Below, piece by piece: positions 1 to 9,100 of a stretch of DNA of 9,264 bases. Position numbers and translations under genes: made by a program. Every line of letters starts with the position of its first letter. The stretch's first letter is position 1. The stretch comes from Candidatus Poseidoniales archaeon (GTDB lineage Archaea; Thermoplasmatota; Poseidoniia; Poseidoniales; Poseidoniaceae), in the NCBI GenBank assembly GCA_003602535.1, contig QQSA01000012.1, positions 3,333 through 12,596 on the forward strand, in the 5' to 3' direction. Below the pieces are notes generated by a model. It saw only the letters and a program-made list of their open reading frames with translations, did not search any database and was not told where the DNA came from.

Positions 1-153
1 CATTGTTCCATTGAATTCTAATCCTAAAGGTAGGGCAGGAGAGATCTCCCAACTTGTGATGTCTCCTCCTGCAGTAATTGGTACTAGAGGATTCATCGTC
101 GAATTGAATGCCAATTCGATACTATCCGCTAGATAAATCACGATTATTGCTCG
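1..153 (-). other. He_PIG-type Ig-like domain, cut by the window edge, residues 3038-3088
   Basis: The opening strand 'AIIVIYLADSIELAF' and 'NPLVPITAGGDITSWEISPA' followed by 'LPLGLEFNGTM' match the first half of the family, with 'SPALPLGL' as signature. The second half ('GTISGTP' part) lies beyond position 1, confirming that the coding frame continues out of the window. Confidence 0.85.
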
Positions 154-3100
154 GTCATCACTCGTGTCCAATAGGTCACAAGTCCTGTCTTGGTCGATAT
201 CGCTTGGATAATCATTCTCATCCATCTCGTCAGTTTCGCAATTTGTTTCATCGAGGTTAGACCATCCATCACCATCTTTGTCATCGTCATTTATGTCTGG
301 TTCACCGTCCAAGTCAGTGTCAACTAGTACTGAAATGGTAACTGTCGCTATACCGTAATCTTCGACTCCTGTAGCATTGATTGTGTACACAGTACTCTCA
401 GTCAGAGTGCTTGGTGTTCCCCAGATAGTACCGTTGTTGGTTCCGAAGAATATTCCACTAGGTAGCGTTGGTTCAATGCTCCAAGAGACAACCGCAGCTC
501 CAGATGTGGATGGATACAAAGCCATCATTGGAGTATATTGTGCCAATTCTGCATTGTTGTATGGATAATTGATGAATACACCAGTTCCATTAACTGTAAT
601 TTCAATCATTTCAGTTCCAGTTCCACCACTATTGTTGGCATAGATGGTGTAGTTTGTTGCAGGTGAATCCACAAACGGAATACCGACAATTGCTCCGTCT
701 CCTCTCAAACTCAGACCAGTAGGTAGTGCTGGTGAGATCTCCCAAGATGATGGTATGCCACCAGTGCTGGTTGGCACTACTGGAGTAATTGGTACATCCT
801 TGAAGAATTCATACTCTGATTTAGCGTAAGAAATTACAGGTGCAGGTTCGTTAATGGTAATTGTAAACGCAACACCAGGAGTACATACATTCCAACTATT
901 ACACGACTTTACCTTGAAGGTTGAAGTACTTTGGTTCGCAGTAGGTGTACCAATAATATGTCCTGTACTGTTCACTTGTAATCCTGCTGGTAGAGGCGGA
1001 TATGTGGTAAAGTGGTTCAGGTTTGCAGGGTTAGTAATTCCTGTAGGGGCTATAGGCGTAATTGCAGTACCTTTAGTGTAAACCTGTACTAAATCTGCAG
1101 AGCTATATGAAACAACAGGCAATGCAGGACTTATTCCAAATGTTATCTCAAATGATTGACTTCTATTCCAGGCTTTTGTTAAATCTCCATAATGTACAGT
1201 AATCGTATAAGTCTCATTTGCAACGTCTGGACAACCAATATATGGAGTTCCAGAAATCGTGCCAGTGTTGTAATTCATGCTAAGTCCACAAGGAAGGGCA
1301 CTTCTATTCCAGGCTTTTGTTAAATCTCCATAATGTACAGTAATCGTATAAGTCTCATTTGCAACGTCTGGACAACCAATATATGGAGTTCCAGAAATCG
1401 TGCCAGTGTTGTAATTCATGCTAAGTCCACAAGGAAGGGCTGTGTTGCCGAAGTTACCATCACTATCATTCAAGTCTATAGATCCGATATCGAGGTCATA
1501 ATAACCGATCATATCAAGTGCAAACGTTACACCTTCTGACGGACTGTTATAGTTTATCTCGTGGTCGTAATCTCCCCAGAATCTGTAGATTCTATGTTGG
1601 TAAGCATACAATCCATTTTGACCAGATTCCCAATTACTTACGCCACTACAAGACGGATTATCGCTACCACATTGACTTAGCAATGACGCAGTTCTAGACA
1701 TTAAATAACCACCAAGATAGCCCGTTATGTAAATTGATTCGGAATTGTCGAGTCCAAAGTCGGTAATATGGTCATTACCATAATTATTAGAAACAACATC
1801 ATATGCTTCATTTAGGTTTTTATCAAACCCGTGAGACCTCAAGTCGTGATGACCATGACGATCCATGTGGATTAAAACATGTGCAATATCATTGGAATCA
1901 ACTGCTGAATAGATATCCTCACTCCTGTAGGAATCATAATCGTCAGAATAACCAATTTGAGTTTCAAGCGAAATAACGTCACTTGTGGTGTGGTTCATTG
2001 TTGCTACATGTAAGCAATATCTGTAATTGTCAGTTGGCAGCGAACCGGACGAGCTTCCAGCGAATTCAAGATCCATGCACCACTCACGGTGGCCGACATA
2101 TGCGAAGAATAGAGTATCATCGCTAAACTTGTCCATTGTAAAGAAATGTTCGAAACTATGAGAATTGACTCTATTTGTTGTCACGTTTTCTGCCCATAAC
2201 CAATTTCCGGAGGAGTCTGCATGTGCAATCCAAGATGAAGCGTGCGAATCATAGGTTCCGCCTGAGTAGGCGACTGAAAAAGACCCAAAGTCATAATCCC
2301 AAGCAGACGATGTAGGTGTATGTCCTGCTACTGTTACAGAACCATCGTGATGTAAAACAACTTGATGCTCAGTAGTAGCCTGGCAATTAGTTGGGTCGGA
2401 TTTACCTACTGAAGTCCATTGTACCTGCCCATTCGTGTTGACTTTCGCAATCCAAGGTTGACTTGATTGCAGACAAGTTCCAAATGGTCCAACTGGCATT
2501 CCTCCGAACTTCAAATCATCATTGGCGGTTCTTGCTTTTGCAACAATTACAACATCGCCAGTTGACTTATCCAAGTCCATTTCTGAAACGGTATGTTCAT
2601 GATATTCCTCAATAAGGGCAACATCAGTCGAAGAGGATCCAGTAGATTCAGTATTGATTGCCCACTGTAGATTTCCATAGTAATCCCATTTTGCAAGAAT
2701 AACAGTTTTCTTTCCATTATTGTCAATAGTCACTCCATCGAAATTGAATTCTACAGGATCGTTGCTTGAAGCAGTAGCTCTAAATAACGCGTAAATGTTT
2801 CCATTGTTATCAACATCAACATCTCCAATAAAGAACCCATTACCTCTAATGCTCTTGGCCCATAGATAATCATCTCCCGTAGGATCTCTCATACTCAAAA
2901 CCATATCATCGCCGTCATGGTTTCCGCCAGCAGCGTTACCATCTATCATGATGCTAGACCCCGAAGTATATCTCTCTAAAGTGACTATTTCGCCGTTAGT
3001 TGCGAAGGCTGTTTTTGTATACATTTTGTGGCTAGCATCAGTGGAGTGCGTAGGTATGTGGCCGATGTATAATGGATTTTCCATAGTAGATTTGATTGTA

Positions 3101-6100
3101 ATGCTATCGCTCCATGCTTCCACACCAGAAGTAGTTGATATCGTGTAAGTTGTGCCAGCGAAATCACTGGTTGTAACTCGGCCACTAATTTCTCCAGTTG
3201 TCGTATCAAGGGTCAAACCGGCCGGTAGTGAAGGGCTTATTGAAACACTGGTTGGTATCATTGCCGGATGTTCAGGTATGTATGAAATGTCCATTTCCAT
3301 TTCAAAGATTAGACTATTAGTTCCATAATCTAGGGTAGCAACTTCAAGCATGTCACATGTGCCATCGCCATCATGATCGCCAGGATATGTAGCACTGACT
3401 GTCGAATAGTCAACAGGTGAACCATAGTATGCTAACTTGTTGAATTGGTTGAAATTTCTAGAATAGGGATTCCAAGATATCCAAGGGTCATCTCCTGCCC
3501 CAATCACTAATTCTAGACTTTGGTGAGAGTTTTGCCAGTAGCTCCCTGCTGTATGTTTGATAATTTCAGTTGTACTTTGAGCGTTTGATGAAGATGACAA
3601 CGTTGTATGATACAATGTCTTGTTTGTATTATCAACCCATGCTAAATGTACATTACTGTTTGAGTCTAATTCTAAACTTACTCCTGACCATCCAGATGGT
3701 GTTTGGTCTGTAAATCTTGTAATCCAATTCGAGCCCGAATTGTCGTAGTATGCATAAGTTACAAACGAGTTGGAATCTGTTGAGTGAGATCCTTTCATGA
3801 ATGCAACATGCGGTTGAGAATTGGAATCAACAGTGAATGATGAGCGGCCAGGTTGAACATCAGTTATCGAACCTGATCCTGAATCTAAGCCTGAATTCCA
3901 AGAATTGGAATTAGTGTCATAAACCCAAGTGTAAATTCGGTTTGCTACGTCATGGAAGGCCAGCAAATGAACATCTCCGTTTGAATCGACTGCTATTTGT
4001 TTATTTGCTGCATAACTAGTAGTATTATTCACACCTGAAGGGTATGCAATATCAGTTACTTGGCCACCTTGAGATACACTTACGATTTTATCGTGAGTAG
4101 TCATGTATACAGTACCATCTGGTGCAATGGAAAGATCGTGATGTTGGTCATCATGAGAAAGATCGAATGAATAGATAATATCTCGCTGACTATAGATGTA
4201 ATTCTGTATTGTTGATGAAAATTCGATGTAGTATAACGTAGAACCATCGACAACATAAGCACCTTGACCATAACTTTCGTAATCAAATCCTACTTGCCCG
4301 GTGATTGCACTTTGTATTTCACCACTGAAAGTAGGAGAATTTGAGTTGCTTTCGATATTAGATTGTGAGAATCCGAATATTTTTATTTGTCTGTTACTGT
4401 CTGTTAATCCGAGCATTTGATATTGATAGCCATACTTGTTTGGTAAGAATACAATTCCGGTGCCGTAATTATACATGTAAGCTTGATTATTACTGGTAGA
4501 TGTTCCTACAAGGGTTCTTGTGCCCCATTCTTTACGCTCACAAGCCTGTTCCTCAGCATCACTCCAACCATCACCGTCATCATCAGTGTCAACGTAATCA
4601 CAAATGCCATCAGAATCTAGATCCTTTGGAATACTTGTAGAATCTTTTGAATTTGAGAGACATGTACCCTCCACAGTATCGTTCCAATTGTCGCCATCAT
4701 CGTCCATATCTTCAACCAAATTGGTTGAACAAGCAGCAAAAATCGAATCAGGCATTCCATCGCCATCAGTATCTAGGACTGCACATGGGTCTAATCTGAA
4801 ATCATCATCCACGTCGAGGACTCCATCATTATCGTCATCAGTATCCCAAGCGTCAATGGTTCCGTCTAAATCGAAATCAGTAGGTCGCATATGTAAATCG
4901 GTTGGTGCTAGATTAACTCCCATCTCGTTAGATTGGTCTCCAATACTGTCTGTGTTTTCATGACCAGTTGTTCCATGATATCCCCTTCCCCAGCAGTAGA
5001 CTTCATTGTCATCCATTACTGCACAACTAGATTGAGCAGTTAAAGCAAGTAATTGCGCATTACCTTGTAAATCAACTGCATTCAAGAATGGTAACTCGGA
5101 ACTTTGGTCGCCCAAATTGTCACTGTTTCCATAACCAAGGCGGCCATAAGATCCTCTTCCCCAGCAATATACTTCTCCTGAAATTGAAATCGAACAAGAG
5201 TGATCATTACCTGATTCGACATCAGACATTTGTGTCCCATTGAAATTAATTGGTTTTGCATTTACTATGTCGTTATTGGCACCAATATACGATGTTGAAC
5301 CTGTACCTAATTTTCCATAATCGGCAGCTCCCCAACATACAATATCTCCTACATTGGTCGGTGGAGAAGTAGTTTCGTGCAGTTCAGTTGTTGCGCTTAC
5401 AACCATACAAGCAAAGTTATATCCAAAAGATAAATCCGAACTTAAGATTCCATTGAAGTCATAAAATACAGGAGGATTTGAGCTACTACTACTGATGTAT
5501 TGGCCCATCCCCCAACACTTGATTGCTCCTGAAACTGAAGTTGCACATACTGCACCATCGCTCTTAGATGATGCATACAAATCTACGAATTTACCAGAAG
5601 TAGAGTATTGTAAAGCAGTCGCAAGTCCATATCCGGGGGAGCTACTTGTCGAAGAAACTGCTCGCTGTGAATTACGGCCCATACAATATATCTCTCCGTC
5701 AACCAATGCACAAGTCACATGATTTGCCGCTACAACCTTACTCACATCGTTACCAAATGCGGTGACTACCTTAGGTATAGGTTCATGATTGGCAGCGGAT
5801 CCATAGTAGAGAGATTGTCGGTAATCATTGTAACCCCAGCACATGACCTTTCCATTCATGCTAATATCTACGCTAGATTGCACAATAACACAATTGTGAT
5901 TTTTTCCTACACTCAGCTGTGTTGCTGTAACATTTGCTCCTAAATCGATATATGGTAAATTAACACCCATCTCATTGATATTATCTCCAAGGTGTGTTGA
6001 TGTCAAAGGAATGCTCAATTGCGTATTGGAATTTGATCCCCAGCACTTAATCAATCCCTGGCGAGATAAGGCACATGTGTGGCTGTCACCAGATTGGAGG

Positions 6101-9100
6101 TCGACAATGTCATACGGGGAGAGCGAATCATCTGAAGGTATGATTTCGTCACCATTGCTATCTTCAACCGGTGAATCTGTAATTGTAGTAACTGGATTAG
6201 ATGTACCTTGTTGTGTATATCCAATTGTACCTGCGTCACCCCAGCAAATTACTGATGAGGCACCAGTGGTGTTTCCAAAGAGACCACATGTTGCATCGGT
6301 TGAATGCTCGATTACAATCTCCTTTGCAGTCAATCCTGAAGGTACAGAAATTGTCTGTGGTGTACTATATGCAGCAGTACCAGAATTGCCTTGTCCAAAT
6401 GAACCATCTTCTTCTACACCCCAACATTCGATTGTATTCTCAACAATAGCGCATGCATGATTTTCACCCATGGCGATTGAATAAATTCGGTCACCTGCTG
6501 TGCCTAAGTCAACTACAGTTCCACTGTTGGATGGGCTAGAAGAACCTAGAAGCAATGCTCCAGATCTAGTTAATCCACTAGAATCAGCCCAAGTATCTCT
6601 TTGCCCCCAACATACCGCTTGTGTACCGTTGTCCAAGATAGCACAAGAGGTATCATAACCAGCAGTTATTGATCGTACAGAATCGGTTCCAAAGCCAATA
6701 TCGAGTTTAACGAGTGCTGAAGAGTTTGTAGCAGTAGTACTTGAATTTCCAAGCACCATTTTGCTACTTCCTCCATTGTAACCCATACACCAAACTTCGT
6801 CTAAGTGGTTAGTTACGCAAGTATGCCTTTCTCCTGCAACAATTGAATCGGTAAGGCCGCCAGGGTTTAAGTTCATAATTTCAGGAGAATCAATGACTCC
6901 TCCGCTTTCAATTCTAAATCCTGTTCTAATTTGTATATTATCTACGGCAACATAGTCACCCATTGCATCATTTGAAGAGGACCCATCTTTGATGAAAGAC
7001 CACCTGAGGGTATGCATTCCTGCGGTGATACTGCTGTTGAATGATGCCCAATTGCTCATTTGTCCCTTTGAGGAATTGATTTCAACTCCGTCGATAGAGA
7101 ATGACAATTTGTCACCACAGCCGCTTAGGCTAGGGCATGTATCTGTTTTGTAATCAAAGGAAACACTTCCATTTGTAAACATTCTAGTTATTGAAAACCC
7201 TACTTCGGAAGTAGAGGCGTGGCCGCTTGATTTGAATGAGTTAGTGCCGGAAGATGCGTCGGTCGTGTCTAGTGCCCACTGAGTACCAAATTGTCCAACG
7301 GATCCTTCCAATGTCCAATCAGAAGCAATCGATGCTGCTTCAAAGTCATCATCGTATCCTGCAGAAGGATCTGAGACGTAATATTCTCCGGTTTGTGAAT
7401 CTTCACCGTCACCCCAGCAGTAAATCTGGCTGGTTGTTGTTGTTACACAATTGTGGTTTGCACCTACTGCTAAATCAGCAGCTTTGTGATTATTAGGTAG
7501 TGTTAGGACAGTAGGGTCTTCTGAAGATGAAATCGTTCCTACTCCAACTTGCCCCATGTTATTTCTACCCCAGCACATAATTTCTCCAGCGGATGAAAGT
7601 GCACAAGCGTGGTTTTCTCCAGCATCTATGTCTACTGCTTCAAAGCCAGTTGGCCATGATTTTCCAGGACCAGATCCTCCCAGTTTTCCAAACTGATTGT
7701 TGCCCCAACATTCGATTTCTTCATTCTCAAGAATTGCACATGCGAATAATTCTGACAGTGTAAGAATACTTGAATCCCCTACAGCAGGTAGATTGTTTAC
7801 TGTATCCATTGAGTCACAGTGGCCATCTTCATCGAAATCACTAGGAGCGGATGAAGAAACCATACGATTTGTTCCACAAGCAATTTCTTGCATTCCAGTC
7901 CAGCCATCTCCATCAGCATCCACATGCAAACCTGCACCTGCAATTGCAGGGTTAGTTACTGCCCACAATTCCCCTGGATTGACCAAGTGAAGAGATGTGA
8001 ATACATATCCCGCAGAGTTGATCATCATGCCAAACGAGTCGGCTGCACCTGGCCATGCAGATATTACTTGGCCATCCCATGCTCCATCATTTAAATTGTA
8101 GATCATAGCACCTAATGTGTTGTGGGTAAGTAGAATCCAAGGTGTTCCATCTGCATCAACTTGAATCGTAGCTTGACTAGTGGTATCATTTGTAACTAAT
8201 TGAGTGGCCCATGAGGTGGCTGAGTCACAGTTACTTGAACAATAGGAATAGTACACTTCTGAAGTAGTGTAGTTTGTAGAGGAAACGTGTAACGAGCCAT
8301 CAGGAGCAGAATCAATGCCAACTCTCATATTTACACCGGCTGAACCATCTGTTGTGTGAGAAGAGATCTTCGCAAAGTTATTCGACTCATCGAAGTAATA
8401 TGTTCCAGATTGGTTGACATAAACTCCGTGAACATCATCATTGGAATCGATTGTAGTATCCATATCCTTCAGAGTTTGTTCAATTGGCGTAGAACTTACT
8501 TGAGACCACGAACTAGCTGAAATACAATTACTTGAACATTGATAGTTTCGTAAGTTATTCTTACCAGAGTACAAATGGAGTACATCATTCGAATCGATGG
8601 TCAAAGAGAAATCATTTAGAGCATAAAGTCCAGTTAGAACTTGTTCATTCCATATCCCATTGATCTTTGAAGTGTATGTTATTCTATCTGCGCTGTTATC
8701 TCTCATGTGCACAATGTGAGGATTGCCTTCTGAATCAAAAACAATGTCAACATCAGCAATGTTGGAATCACTTCCTAGTGTTTCAACAGACCACATTCCG
8801 TTATCGTATGCAGCGAATTTGATGTTGCCACTACCTGAATCATAGTACGCTATTGCAGGGCATCCAGTAGTTGGGATTTCGGCCATCGAAATCAAATCAC
8901 CAGTATCACTTGAATCGGAATCTAATCTCTTGTCGAATCCATTTTTATGCACTGGAGCTGCAAGAATGTCACAAGTATGGTCCATGACTTCTTCATCAAG
9001 TTGTAGATTTAATTCAGTTGTAAATGGTAGATCTGTTTGACCATCTCCACGGTCTTCAGTATCTCCATATCCAAGTTGACCAATTCCGTTGTCACCCCAG

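Noticed and set aside
2985..3209. Minus-strand open frame of 74 codons in another frame
   Set aside because: It overlaps the He_PIG-type domain and the following propeller region, which read clearly in the main frame; its translation shows no domain signal.
4561..4860. Runs of atc/gtc triplets resembling a microsatellite or short direct repeats
   Set aside because: The triplets are the reverse complement of Asp codons in TSP3-like calcium loops; codon alternation between GAT and GAC and interruptions show protein-level rather than DNA-level repetition.
4604..4963. Plus-strand open frame of 119 codons, rich in Ser
   Set aside because: It is antisense to the Asp-rich TSP3-like segment: Asp codons GAT/GAC read from the other strand in a shifted frame give runs of TCA/TCG. 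The low-complexity Ser composition and lack of any recognisable domain show it is a shadow.
5975..6460. Longest plus-strand open frame, 161 codons
   Set aside because: It lies wholly opposite four well-formed RCC1-like blades in the minus-strand frame, has no recognisable motif, and no separate promoter or ribosome-binding context was evident.
4987..7710. Recurrent 'ccccagca' or 'ccccaaca' words spaced 135-204 bases apart, superficially like an interspersed repeat array
   Set aside because: They encode the conserved C-W-G core of each RCC1-like blade. The DNA between them is diverged and spacing is irregular, so this is not a CRISPR or satellite array.
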